Positions 21,992-31,972 of a DNA stretch of 64,000 nt are shown here, one piece after another. Position 1 is the first letter of the stretch. Each line of letters starts with the position of its first letter. The DNA lies in assembly GCA_001606155.1 (NCBI GenBank), contig LODT01000020.1, positions 558,001 to 622,000 of the forward strand, written 5' to 3'. The notes under the pieces are model-generated. The model saw only the letters and a list, made by a program, of their open reading frames with translations, did no database searches and had not been told where the DNA came from. Made by a program: the position numbers and the translations under genes. This DNA is from Tieghemostelium lacteum. Taxonomy: Eukaryota; Evosea; Eumycetozoa; Dictyosteliales; Raperosteliaceae.

Positions 21992-22642
21992 GCTTGTTGT
22001 GCTTGTGCTTGTTGCTGTTGTTGTAGTGCCTGTTGTTGATGGAATTGTTGTTGTTGTTTAAGTGCTTGTAATCCCTGAATTTCATCTTTATCATTCTGTT
22101 GTTGTGGTTTTGGTTGTCTTGGATCTAGAGTACTAAGTGATGGGAAATTAGTACTGCCACTGTGTTGTTGAGGGTACCCAAAATCACTGGATCCAGACTG
22201 CTTTCTAGATTGTCCACCTTTGTCTGGTAGAGTTGGTGTTGGTGTACCTCTTGGCAATTGAGTTTGTGGTGCTGGACTATTTGATCTATTATATGTAGTT
22301 GGACTATTCAACTCTCTAGATTGTTGATCCTGTAGCTGTCTTCTCAATTTATTGATTTCATCTTCATACTGAATCTTTATCTTTTGTTGATTTCTATCCA
22401 ATTCAAAAAGAGTTTGTTGAATATTGGAAAGTTCCTGTAACTGTGATTGGACTATTATATAACATCCAATGTTATGTTAACATTCAACAAAACTTTTATT
22501 AAAATATGCAACTTCAAAAACAACACATACATTTTCTCTCATATTCCTCTTTTTGCATTTTATATACAGAGAGTTCATGAGTTAATTGGTCAAATTCTGT
22601 CTTTAGACCCTCAAGTAATTCGCTTGTTCTTGGTCTATACAT
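20793..22642 (-). CDS. tupA: TUP1-type general transcriptional corepressor (WD40)
   Basis: Three exons: 22642-22531, 22451-21671 and 21591-20793, with two 79-nt introns, giving 563 residues. The first 80 residues are the Tup_N tetramerisation coiled coil ([20 protein letters not shown], then [20 protein letters not shown]), which binds the Cyc8/Ssn6 partner in yeast. A Pro/Ser/Gln-rich linker with a long polyQ tract follows. Residues about 235-563 form WD40 repeats ([36 protein letters not shown]), seven blades as in Tup1. In dictyostelids the TupA/TrfA complex represses and remodels chromatin at many genes. It shares a divergent upstream region with the Rap-GAP gene. Confidence 0.93.
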
Positions 22643-23404
22643 GGTTTAGAGATTATTAAACACAAATGTCAATTCTAAGACCAACAAGTTTTGAATGAAA
22701 ATAATTTAAAAAAAAAAACAAAAATTTTTTATAAAACTTTTTTGATTTTTGAAAAGTCATTTTTTATTGTGATCATTCAAATATCTAAATCTAATTTTTC
22801 AAGTCAGAATTCTTAGTATTTTATATAATTTCAATCAAACTAATGAATATTTATATATTGTTATACAATTAATTGAAATTAAGTCAGTTATATTAATATG
22901 ACTTCAACCTAGTTTTGCTAACTCTACTCCATTTGGTGAGATAAAAAAATAAAGGGTTTTAAGTAAGCTTACCTTTATTTATCCTCAAATCAATCTAAAC
23001 TAACTACCTATTTAGAAAATCAAAAAAATATCAAAGAGATAATGTACATCAAAAGTTTAATATATTTTATTTTTGGTGTGTGGGATTTATAACTTTTTTA
23101 TCATAGAGAGGAGTGTGGGTGTGAGTAAATGGGGTTGTGTGAGTATGGGGTTGATTTAACTTTTTGTTTGTTGTTGTTGTTGTTGTTGATGTTTTTAATT
23201 TATAAAACCACTCTTTATTTTTTTTTTTTTATATTTTGTTAAATCAATATTTCTACATATACATAAATCTAAAAATAGTATAGTGTTGTACCAAAAAAAA
23301 ACAAAAAAACAAAATATTATTAAAAACACTATTATTTAATTATAGATTATCAGATTTAATTTATAAATTTTATATAAAAAGTAATAGTATAGTTATTGTC
23401 TAGA
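22643..23404. promoter_or_regulatory. Divergent promoter region of tupA and the Rap-GAP gene
   Basis: 762 nt between the two start codons. 23111-23153 is a dense GT/G-rich cluster (GAGTGTGGGTGTGAG, then ATGGGGTTGTGTGAG, then ATGGGGTTG), much like the G-boxes bound by GBF in D. discoideum developmental promoters. A run of GTT triplets follows at about 23165-23187. No ORF or RNA gene is seen. Confidence 0.5.
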
Positions 23405-24792
23405 ATGTTTTCATATTGTAAAGGATTTAGAATTGAAGGTGTTCATGATGAAAATCCACTTTGGAAAGATACCATTCCTCCAGATCCCTCCATCAAACAC
23501 ATGCCATCACTGTATAGAAAACACTTTTATGGTGTAAAACACAAGACTTTTATGAGCTATTACTCTCCATTGGGACCTATAGTTCTAAGTTTGAAAAAAG
23601 ATAAAAATGGATTCCATGCACTGATTTACACTGAAAAAGGTTGTGAAGAGGTTTTGGCACCTACATATACTATTGCCAGAACTTGGATTCGGTATATGCT
23701 ATTTATGAAACCTACAAGTAGTATGGTCATCAATAGTATTCGTCCAGAATTATCAAATTATAAAATGATCAAAGTTCCAACCAAAGACATTGAAGATGAA
23801 TTAATTAAGGTCTATGAACCTGAATTCTCTCGTGTAATGAAAGTTGGTGTACTGTATTGCAAAGAACAACAATACGATGAAACTGAAATGTTATTAAATA
23901 TAGCCAATACTGCGTCACCAGAATACAATGAATTCCTAGATTGGTTAGGTGAAAAAGTTGAACTTAAAGGTTTTGAACATTACAATGGAGGTTTAGATAC
24001 AATTTGTATGTATTATTTGAAAATTTAATATTTATTTGTATTTTTTTAACTAATTTTTAAATAATTATAATAGATGGACATTCAGGCACACATTCAATTT
24101 TCTCAAGATATAATGATTGTGAAGTTATGTTCCATGTATCTACAATGTTACCATTTATACCAACAGATACTAAACAAGTAGAGAGAAAGAAACATTTGGG
24201 AAATGATAGAATTTTGATAGTTTTCAATGATGGTAGACAACCATATATGCCAAACTGTTTGAAATCCAAGCAGACTCATATTATAATTCACATTCAACCA
24301 GTGAAAGGCGAAGTTGCACATTCTAGTATTGCAATTTCAACACCAATTTCACCAACTATGGATTCAAATAACAATGACTCCAGAATGCCAAAAGCCAATA
24401 TAAGTGGTGACACTGATGATAGCAGTGTCATTCCTGAAAATGGTAAACCACTAACTACTACAACACCACCATCTTCAGATACCAAGTATCTAGTCTCCAT
24501 TGCCAATAGGGTAGACGTACCTCTATTTGGTACAGGATTACCAAATCCACCAATTTTTAAAAAGGATGAAACATTCAGAAAGTTCCTATTTGATAAGAGT
24601 ATGTATTTAAATTATTCCATATTTATAAAATATTTTATTCAATATACTAACTAAATGAATACAGTGATTGCAGGTGCAACATCATTAAGAAACTCACCAG
24701 TATTTATAAACAAAACTCAACGTGAAAAGAATTTAATATTTTTAAATGTTATTAACAAGTATACTCGAGATATACCAGAGTTACATGTATAA
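23405..24792 (+). CDS. Rap-GAP domain GTPase-activating protein
   Basis: Three exons: 23405-24005, 24074-24598 and 24665-24792, giving 417 residues. The start is the first in-frame ATG (MFSYCKGFRIEG). The Rap/ran-GAP signature spans the first intron: GGLDTIYGHSGTHSIFSRY, then NDCEVMFHVSTMLPFIPTDT, then RKKHLGNDRILIVFNDG. The Asn of HLGND is the catalytic 'Asn thumb' of Rap-GAPs, so the protein should be active on Rap1 or a close relative. Dictyostelids have several small Rap-GAPs that limit Rap1 in adhesion and chemotaxis. About 80 residues rich in Ser, Thr and Asp sit inside the domain before the ending QREKNLIFLNVINKYTRDIP. No other domain is present. Confidence 0.85.
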
Positions 24793-25370
24793 CCATTTTA
24801 ACTAATTTCCAAAAAAAAAACAAAATTGTATATAATATAAATATTTTCATATCCAAGCGTGCATTCACTGATAATATTACTTTAATATTCTTTTAAATTA
24901 TTTAAATAAATAATATTAATATTTTAAACTAAAGTTGAAAATGATGATGGTCCTTTTTTTAAAATACCGTTTTGTAATTATAAAACTATGATTATTAAAT
25001 TCAGTTTAGCTGTTATTTATGGTTTTTGTACAATATTTAGTAAAGTAGGGTAATGGTGCCCAAATTCTCTGGTTAAGGTACTATGTTTTTTTTAATTATT
25101 ATTTTGCAACATTATTTTTAAATTTGTTGTATTTTACTCATCTAATAAATAAAATAGAAATATTATTTTTTTTTTAAAAACCTATACTGAGAATGCTCAC
25201 CAAGCCAACATCAATTGAGTTTACTCAGATCCAGAACCTAATAGTTTATATATTACAGCACCTCTTACAAAGTTAATAGTATTTAGTACATCAAATAATA
25301 GATGCTTTGTACTAAATAATTTTTATATAGAGTTTATTTATAAAATAAAAATTTATTTGTATGTTTAGTT
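24793..25370. other. Intergenic, start of the accessory island
   Basis: AT-rich DNA without an ORF. Around 25285-25325 there is an inverted repeat ATTTAGTAC..GTACTAAAT with a loop of about 19 nt. It may be part of the repeat-rich island that follows. Confidence 0.4.
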
Positions 25371-25910
25371 AAATTTGTAGATTAGAGGATTGATTTTATC
25401 CTGTTCATTTTTGATTTGTAGTTGGAGTATTTTATCTTTAAGTAACTCTTTTTCTAGATGTATCATTCTTAGAATTTAGTTGATGGTTGGGACTTTGATT
25501 ATATTGGAAGGGTCCATGTTCTAGATGTATGTCAATTTGTTCCATATTGATATATGTTGATAAGGATGATGTGGTATTTGCTCTTGTAGACGTTGAGTAT
25601 TAAAGAAGGATTCAAGTCGATATCTTTGAGTTGAAAATGCTTTTGAATTGGAGAGTGTATTCATTTGTGGTTTGATACTCCAAGAAGATATGGGTGGAGA
25701 CAGATTTAGAGATTGGGTTGCATATAGAGCACTTTTTATTTGAGTTGTTTAATGGAAGTGATTTGGTGATGAAGCGGAATATTATGTTGTGGTGGTTTGG
25801 GTCTTTTACTAGTTTGGAACAATTGAAATGGTGTTTTTTGAATTGGTAGTTGTTGCTTTGAGGTTGTTTAGTGTACAGGTAGAGGTGGTAGTATTGTTTA
25901 GTGGTCAATT
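25371..25910 (-). mobile_element. LINE-like retrotransposon 3' fragment, copy A
   Basis: On the minus strand an open frame (25908-25612) reads HHNIIFRFITKSLPLNNSNK, then KCSICNPISKSVSTHIFLEY. The C-x2-C and His-x(8) pattern is like the zinc knuckle at the C-terminus of non-LTR retrotransposon reverse transcriptases. Further down the same strand, about 25470-25385 encodes HLEKELLKDKILQLQIKNEQ, which recurs in the other copies. Only the extreme 3' part is present; no reverse transcriptase core or endonuclease is seen. At least three related fragments lie within 2.5 kb. Confidence 0.5.
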
Positions 25911-25984
25911 TTTTGTAATTGATTGAAAGAAAGAATTATTGTTAATTGAAAAGAAGTTTTTGTAAGAGAGTTGGTGACTGAATG

Positions 25985-26205
25985 TAAGAATGGGAGATGT
26001 ATAACCACTACGCAAAAGGGACTAATCGGATACTAGGTATCATCCTAGGATCTTATGCCTCTTCTCCTTATCATAAGACTTTCTGGTTTCTTTCACTTTC
26101 ATTACATCACTTCCCCTCCATCCTGAGATTCTGATAGGAATCTTGTTTCAATCCCCAATCAGTCTCGAACTCACTACCTAACAGGTGATACCAATTGTAA
26201 GAAAG
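25985..26205 (-). repeat. tRNA-like element adjacent to LINE fragment A
   Basis: A GC-richer block. On the minus strand 26015-26005 reads TTGCGTAGTGG, an excellent pol III A-box, continuing GTTATAC as in tRNA-Val or -Glu genes. The B-box-like GTTCGAGAC lies at 26170-26162, upstream of the A-box on the same strand, so this is not a working tRNA gene. A related A-box block is found at 32780-32810. Dictyostelid TRE retrotransposons target tRNA genes, so this may be a tRNA remnant at an old target, or the head of a tRNA-derived SINE. Confidence 0.4.
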
Positions 26206-26431
26206 AAGAGGTTTCTATTTATTATTTTAAAAAGATAATTATTTAATTTATTTACTAAAGTATTTATATTAATTGTGTAAAGATTCTAGAGCTTCATTCT
26301 TACATTTTACTTAACATGTCTACTTTTACTATTATGGTAATCATGAGCTTTTTAAATACAATTGATGATATAAGAAAAAATAAGTGCAAATACTTCAATT
26401 AACAAAAAATAAATTCTATTATGAATTTGAG

Positions 26432-27000
26432 TATGGAGAAATTGTTTATTTGGAGTTGCAGGATTTTGTCTTTTAGGAGTTCTTTTTATAGGTGGATTAT
26501 ATTTAGTGATGCGATTGTTGCCAATATATAATAGACTTTTTCTATTATCTTCACAGTTGGAATACTTAAATGATTTAAAAAGGCTAAAATCGTGCCAGAG
26601 TTATTTACAAATCATATAAAGAAGTTGAGATGGGTTTTAAAGGAAAAAGAAAAAAAATAAAAACATAAGATGTAAAGACTTTTGGCATTAAAAGGCCATA
26701 GAAGTATTCTAGAATTCAAATCCAAAATCAATAGTTAAGATGTGAATACAGGATAGTAATTTTCACTCTCTACATCCTATCCATATTCTGGTATTTATCC
26801 ATCTAAAATAAACCGTTATTATTAAAGAATATTATTCTTGGTGGTTTAGGTCTTCACTTATTGTTAAGAGTAATTTGGAACAGTTGAAATGGTCTTTTTT
26901 CTCAATTTTTAAATAGGGTGAGAGGGATTATAGATCGAGGTTTTTATTTGAAGAGGAATAAATTTTTCTATTTTATGTAGAGGTAATAGTGTTGTGATAA
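26432..27000 (-). mobile_element. LINE-like retrotransposon 3' fragment, copy D
   Basis: Same order and strand as copy A but more decayed. 27000-26985 matches the start of the copy A frame (the YYHLYLY-coding segment). 26905-26830 matches the HHFNCSKL..NHHN segment. About 26510-26440 matches the KELLKDKILQLQIN tail. No long ORF survives. Between these blocks the motif ATGTAAAGACTT (26670-26681) recurs elsewhere in the island. Confidence 0.45.
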
Positions 27001-27339
27001 GTATTTGTAAAGTACAATATTACTTCAAAAAAATGAATTAAATAAATGAATTTGATGTATATATGATAGAAAATAAATACTCCAATTAAGTGATAAATAG
27101 TTTCTAAAATAGAAATTCTTTTACTGTTCAATAGTATTATATATAATATTAACAAAAATAAATGCAAAGACTTCAAAAAAGTTGGAATACAATATATAAA
27201 CACATATGGGAGAATCCTTAGATATAAGGGTAAATAATTGTTTCCTTGTTTTGAATTTTGTTGTACAAATACTAAAATTTAATTAAATTGAAGCACCAAA
27301 GTGTAGGAATTAAAAAAAAACTTATTTACATTAGAGAAT

Positions 27340-27600
27340 AGGCATAAGCCACAACATAATATTCCGCTTCATTTCCAAATCACTTCAATTAGACTTCTCA
27401 AATAAAAAGTGCAATATATGCAACACACCTCTTCTAACAAATAACCACAAATGAATACACTCTCCAATTCAAAAGCACAGACAAACATCTCCAAATCTAA
27501 GAATAATAATAATACTATTAGAAAAGGAGTTACTAAAAAATACTCCAACTGCAAACCAAAAATGAACAGGACAAAATCAATCCTCAACAACACATACAAA
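27340..27600 (+). mobile_element. LINE-like retrotransposon 3' fragment, copy B
   Basis: On the plus strand, about 27353-27400 encodes HNIIFRFISKSLQLDFSNKK, followed by KCNICNTPLL; this is close to copy A (HHNIIFRFITKSLPL..CSIC). The tail at 27515-27560 contains LEKELLK in a shifted frame. It is opposite in orientation to copies A, C and D and is interrupted, so it is a fossil. Copy C follows tail-to-tail. Confidence 0.45.
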
Positions 27601-27719
27601 AAAAATTTTATTTTATAAATAAACTCTCAACTGATTTTGGTATTCAATATAATTAAAGTTTAAAAAAAAAAAAGTGAATAGGCATAGGAGGAGACTTGGT
27701 ATCCAATTACAGGTATTTA

Positions 27720-27830
27720 CATTTGTTTGTATGATTTATAAAATTTGCGTATTAGAGGTTAATTTTATCCTGTTGATTTGGAGTTAGAGAATTTTGTCTT
27801 TAAGTAACTCTTTTTCTATACGTATTATTT
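27720..27830 (-). mobile_element. LINE-like retrotransposon tail fragment, copy C
   Basis: The minus strand encodes IEKELLKDKIL.. followed by a tail closely matching copy A at 25471-25375. Only about 110 nt of the 3' end is present. It abuts copy B tail-to-tail, as after two independent insertions or an inversion. Confidence 0.4.
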
Positions 27831-27860
27831 GGGTAAGTTTGATTATTTTATGGAGATACA

Positions 27861-27974
27861 GTTGAATTAAATTACAAAAGTTATGTTATTTCAAGTTTGC
27901 GTTTATAAAACATCAATTAGAGAAGAATAATAATAATGTAGCACAGTGGATACATAAAATTATTGATGATATTT
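27861..27974. repeat. Dispersed direct repeat, copy R1
   Basis: About 115 nt resembling 32852-32980 in the same orientation. The core 27905-27934 is identical over 30 nt to 32908-32937, and the flanks (ATTATTGATGATATT at the 3' side) also match. The two copies bracket the Crinkler-type gene region. Confidence 0.6.
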
Positions 27975-28104
27975 TAACAAATTTTTTATTTCTAATTTTC
28001 ATAATTAGTGAAAAATTTTTCCTTCGCTCGTAGTTGAAGTTGGTTATTCTCAATCTCTGCATACAAAAGCACTTCATTATCTGAACCCATTATCCAAACT
28101 ACGA

Positions 28105-28240
28105 ATATATACATTGTTTTTTCAAAAGGTTAGAATATCATTGATTCCAGTTTGTAAATTGAATAAATCTAATGGGATATTAGCAGGAACATCATTAGGG
28201 ACACCACCCGAAACACCATTATATAATTCAGCACTTGGGA
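28105..28240. repeat. Perfect inverted repeat, left arm (136 bp)
   Basis: Base-by-base comparison shows this arm is the exact reverse complement of 28425-28560, 136 of 136 positions with no gap. The spacer 28241-28424 is 184 nt. Homology stops abruptly at both ends. Read on the minus strand, the left arm continues a coding-like frame from the spacer. Confidence 0.95.
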
Positions 28241-28424
28241 TTTGTAAAGTATATTGAGCAATTCCAGCCTAGTTACATGCAGGAGTGGGAACTCCATTTA
28301 TGGTGACACCAAATCCTGTAATCTGGTTTACAGCTAAATTCCATCCATTTAATGTATTTCTGGTTTCCTGATGAAGTGGAGATGTACCAAATGAAATAAT
28401 TTCTTCAAAAAAATTTTAACACAG
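28241..28424 (-). pseudogene. Coding-like fragment inside the inverted repeat
   Basis: On the minus strand the spacer reads as protein-like sequence (ISFGTSPLHQETRNTLNGW, then TGFGVTINGVPTPACN) and runs on into the left arm (SAELYNGVSGGVPNDVPAN). The frame is interrupted and no start is seen, so I treat it as a gene fragment of unknown origin. I do not recognise the family. Only its 3' part was copied to make the right arm of the inverted repeat. Confidence 0.4.
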
Positions 28425-28560
28425 TCCCAAGTGCTGAATTATATAATGGTGTTTCGGGTGGTGTCCCTAATGATGTTCCTGCTAATATCCCATTAGATTT
28501 ATTCAATTTACAAACTGGAATCAATGATATTCTAACCTTTTGAAAAAACAATGTATATAT
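28425..28560. repeat. Perfect inverted repeat, right arm (136 bp)
   Basis: Exact reverse complement of 28105-28240. On the plus strand the arm reads SAELYNGVSGGVPNDVPAN followed by PLDLFNLQTGINDILTF, then a stop, so it carries the 3' end of the same fragment. The downstream plus-strand DNA 28618-28755 is also coding-like (LTAIDPVVADPKSNPIITND) but interrupted. Confidence 0.95.
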
Positions 28561-28617
28561 AATTTCACTAAAATCATAATTTTAATATTCTAATCAATAT
28601 TTGTAAATAAACTTAAA

Positions 28618-28755
28618 CTTAGTAGCTCCATAGAGAAAGGTTTTAACTGCTATTGATCCTGTAGTTGCTGATCCAAAATCAAATCCCATAATTACCAATG
28701 ATAGAGGAGAACAATTATATCAATCTAATTTATTATCAAGTAATTTACTGTAAAT
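28618..28755 (+). pseudogene. Coding-like remnant downstream of the inverted repeat
   Basis: Bases after a possible splice acceptor (ACTTAG at about 28616-28621) read as LTAIDPVVADPKSNPIITND then RGEQLYQSNLLSSN. The base composition is more coding-like than the surroundings, but the frame is short and interrupted. It may belong to the same lost gene as the fragment inside the inverted repeat. Family unknown. Confidence 0.3.
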
Positions 28756-29489
28756 TACTTGAAACTATAAGACAACTTGTTAATCAAAATTAATCATCAT
28801 CAGATATATCAACTTCAACAACAGTAATGAATGAAAACAACAAAAATAAATTGGTAACTGAATTTAAAATGATTTAGAATTAGAATATTTTAATTAATAT
28901 TTAAATATAAATATTATAATTTTATTTTAAATATTAATTAAAATACAAATTATTTATTGATCAGTTATTTTAAAATTTTTAAAATAACATATTTAATTTA
29001 CTTTTTATTGTTGAAAAAGAAAAGAATATTCAAAATTTTAACCAAATTTAAAATATGAAATAGAATACTCATATCGAGAATAGATTTAATTTTGTAAAGA
29101 TTTTCATATATATTGGGTAAATGAGTTTTTTATTAATCATTTTCAATATTTTTATTTTTTTGAAACATTTTATTTTTCATTAAATTCTGTTTCAATTTTT
29201 ATTAATATCAATAATCTTTAATATTAGTGAAAGCACTTTGCTAATCATTATAATAATGCATTTAATATACTGAACAGAGTTATTAAAAATATTTCTCAGC
29301 TCCTTTAAATTTAGTCAATTTGAAAAAATTTTTTGCAAGATTTTTTAATTTTAGTTTGGTAACTAAACTTTGCATAACTGTTAGATTAAAAGGATAATTT
29401 TATAGGAAAGGATAAAAATAAAATTTTGTTTTGATTTATTGTTGATTAATAAATAGATATTTTACCATGTGGGTTTGATACATTAAAGT
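28756..29489. other. AT-rich intergenic DNA
   Basis: More than 700 nt of very AT-rich DNA upstream of, and on the 3' side of, the minus-strand Crinkler-type gene. I see no ORF, RNA gene or clear repeat. Confidence 0.5.
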
Positions 29490-31214
29490 TTAATTTGAGC
29501 TATAATAATGCAATAGTAGTCTCATATTGGGGCCAAAGAAGTGGTGGGTAGTATGGTCAACAACCACCACAGATTCGTAGAGATCTTCTTTGACTATTCC
29601 TGAATCCATGTTGGCAAAAATTACTAAGAAAACATTTTCAAGGAGCAAATCAGAAATTACACCTGAATTTAACCCAGTTTGGATAGCCTTTGTAGTCTTA
29701 TCATATTCTATCATACCTAAATTTTCTGTTAATTTTCCTTTAACTTTCGATTTTGCTTGACCAGCAATCATAACATTTCCATTGAATATAAACAAATCAA
29801 ATGCAGCCCCCGCAGCATTTAAATAGACTTTTTTTCTATCAATATTCTCTTTTCTATTTGTAGGATATTGGTGAACTAATTTTTCATATTTTGCCCCTGG
29901 ATCCGAAATGTCAATGGATTTATTATTTGATGATGGTGCATTAATAGCATCTTTACCTAATAATTCAGTCATTGTAATACTATTTACTTCAAGGTAGTGA
30001 AACATTGATAGTTTTACTACGAGTAATTGTGCACAGAATTGTTCCCAACCCTGCCAGTGAGATTCATACTTAAGAATATTCTTTATATGTCGGATAGAGT
30101 TAAAGTGGTTATCTTTGCACAAATTTACTGCAATAGGTGGAATGGCAACTAAGGTTGCATTGGATACTGTATATTGGGTAATTAATCCCAAAAACTCCAA
30201 TTCTTCAAATGTTTGTCCCAAACCTTTTGGGTATTCAGCGGACCAACTTGTTACAGGTATACCAGTGAAACTATAAGCCAAGAGAGTTTGAACTTTTGTT
30301 TGGTCTTCATTAGTTATTTGAGCACGATAGATTTTGTCCAGGTATTCTTCTGCTGTTCCAATTGCATCATAATAGTATTCTTCAGTGCCATTACTTTTTC
30401 CCAAAAGGTTATCAACTGCTAATAAAAACTGCTCTAATATTCTTGGCCAACCACCTATTAAATAAAGGCAGTATTTAAATCTCTGCTCTTCTACATGTGG
30501 ACGAATAGTATCAATACCTTTAGCAATATTCAACATTTGATCTAAAGACAAGATTGGTATGGGAAGTGCTTTGCAATGGTGACCCGAAGTGGAAATAACT
30601 TGAGAGAGTGGTGTTAATAAAATTCCACCAAAGACAGCCACTAAAAATATATTATCACGACTATGGCAGAGGAGAGACCCAATTCCAGTAACAATTTCTT
30701 TTAGATAGGCTCTAGATTTCTGGGGGGTGTCTCTATCAACCAACATCTTTTGGAACTCGTCTACTGACAATAGAATAGTGGTTGGTTTTCCTTCTTCGCT
30801 CTGAATGTGTGCTAATACCTCATTCAAAGTCAGTATTCTTGAAGGATATCTTTTTTTATATAAAAGCAATAGATCTAAAAATGGTGTGTTTAATTTATAG
30901 ACACAGGCTATGATCCTCAAACAAAATGATGTAACTATTCCTACTGCTAATTCGTGCACTTCTTGGAATGCTGTACCATTGCCATACGATACATATAGCT
31001 CTTTATAGTTCGGGTATCCAATCTTATTTTCTTTTATATATTTAGGATATTCAACCAAAACTCTGGTTTTTCCAATACCTGGGGATCCAGCAGCTACTAA
31101 AAATAGGATGAATTTTCTGATCTTTTTCTGATCTATTTTTAAATCTTTTTTCAGTTTCTTGACATAATATATCCATTGTTTCTTTTCTTCCCTCAAGTGG
31201 AAAATCTTTTCCAT
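29490..31214 (-). CDS. Crinkler (CRN)-type P-loop NTPase with nuclease-like C-terminal domain
   Basis: A 574-codon frame. Near its start lies a P-loop, AAGSPGIGKTR (GSPGIGKT at 43-50), then a Walker B ILLSVDEFQK at about 147-156 and the sensor-like LVAVFGG. The C-terminal region has AAGAAFDLFIFNGNVMIAGQ then AKSK, resembling the D..QxK core of the REase-type domain found in Crinkler/RHS-like proteins. That pairing of an STAND-like NTPase with an REase fold is typical of CRN effectors, which are spread by transposons and found in dictyostelids. The NTPase and nuclease parts look whole, but the 5' part of the gene is not settled; about one break or an unrecognised intron is possible. The context is a repeat-rich island. 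Confidence 0.6.
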   Translation of the reverse strand: MEKIFHLREEKKQWIYYVKKLKKDLKIDQKKIRKFILFLVAAGSPGIGKTRVLVEYPKYIKENKIGYPNYKELYVSYGNGTAFQEVHELAVGIVTSFCLRIIACVYKLNTPFLDLLLLYKKRYPSRILTLNEVLAHIQSEEGKPTTILLSVDEFQKMLVDRDTPQKSRAYLKEIVTGIGSLLCHSRDNIFLVAVFGGILLTPLSQVISTSGHHCKALPIPILSLDQMLNIAKGIDTIRPHVEEQRFKYCLYLIGGWPRILEQFLLAVDNLLGKSNGTEEYYYDAIGTAEEYLDKIYRAQITNEDQTKVQTLLAYSFTGIPVTSWSAEYPKGLGQTFEELEFLGLITQYTVSNATLVAIPPIAVNLCKDNHFNSIRHIKNILKYESHWQGWEQFCAQLLVVKLSMFHYLEVNSITMTELLGKDAINAPSSNNKSIDISDPGAKYEKLVHQYPTNRKENIDRKKVYLNAAGAAFDLFIFNGNVMIAGQAKSKVKGKLTENLGMIEYDKTTKAIQTGLNSGVISDLLLENVFLVIFANMDSGIVKEDLYESVVVVDHTTHHFFGPNMRLLLHYYSSN

Positions 31215-31542
31215 AGGTGGCTATTATCTATAAAGATAGGTTATTATTGTGTTGAATTTCCTGGTACAAACAAAATATTTACATTACGTGATGAAAAGAA
31301 GTTTTGATTACCATTATCTATTAAATATTTTAATATATCACTGTATTCTAATTATTTCAATTTATTAATACTATCTGCTTTCTACTATTCAAAAAATCTA
31401 CATACCTTCCCCAACTTGATGTCCTTGTGTACCTATTGTATAGTTGAATGTCAACATTGTTTAAATTGTGTTGATGTTTATGTTACAAAATATATTAGTA
31501 TAAATGAACAAAAGGTGTTTAGATTAGTGGTAGCTGTTTATT

Positions 31543-31806
31543 TTACATACCACTAGTGGTTGGGTTGAACTTTAAATATATTTCAAAAGCTGAATTAGCA
31601 GAAACTTTAATTTTTGTTAACGCTTCCTCTAAATTGTCTTTTTTTAGAACTAACCATCTCCCTTTAATATTATTATCACGAATATGTTTAATATCAGATT
31701 CAGGTATTCCTATTACCTTACACCATTTTTGAACTGATTCATTGTTCCAATGTTCTTTTGGTATATCAATATCATTAAAATTTGTTGGTTGTGTATCTGT
31801 GCTCAT
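31543..31806 (-). CDS. SAM-like domain ORF, possibly a header of the Crinkler-type locus
   Basis: An 87-codon frame starting at 31806: EHWNNESVQKWCKVIGIPES, DIKHIRDNNIKGRWLVLKKD, NLEEALTKIKVSANSAFEIY. The spacing of Trp, Val, Gly and Leu fits a sterile alpha motif (SAM) domain, used for protein-protein contacts. It ends at a clear GTATGT splice donor, so it is probably the first exon of a longer gene. It lies upstream of, and on the same strand as, the NTPase frame. Whether the two belong to one transcript I leave open. Confidence 0.5.
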   Translation of the reverse strand: MSTDTQPTNFNDIDIPKEHWNNESVQKWCKVIGIPESDIKHIRDNNIKGRWLVLKKDNLEEALTKIKVSANSAFEIYLKFNPTTSGM

Positions 31807-31972
31807 GCTTTAATTACCAAAAAAAAAAAAATAAAAAATTTTCTCATGTAAATAAAAAATTAAAAATATTTACCAAGAATACAAAAAAAAAGGCTGTGGT
31901 ATGAAAATTTATTTCAATGTAATAATGGGGATTTTGAGATATATTGGGTGGATTTTATTTATGATGATTTAT

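Noticed and set aside
21813-22061. Val-rich frame opposite the polyQ tract of TUP1
   Set aside because: It is simply the antisense of CAA/CAG repeats (giving poly-Val) and lies inside a well-supported exon.
25985-26205. Functional tRNA gene
   Set aside because: A-box and B-box are in the wrong order and too far apart, and no cloverleaf closes.
26973-27599. Two 76-codon minus-strand frames in the island
   Set aside because: One is AT-rich hydrophobic junk and the other is antisense to LINE copy B; neither has a recognisable domain.
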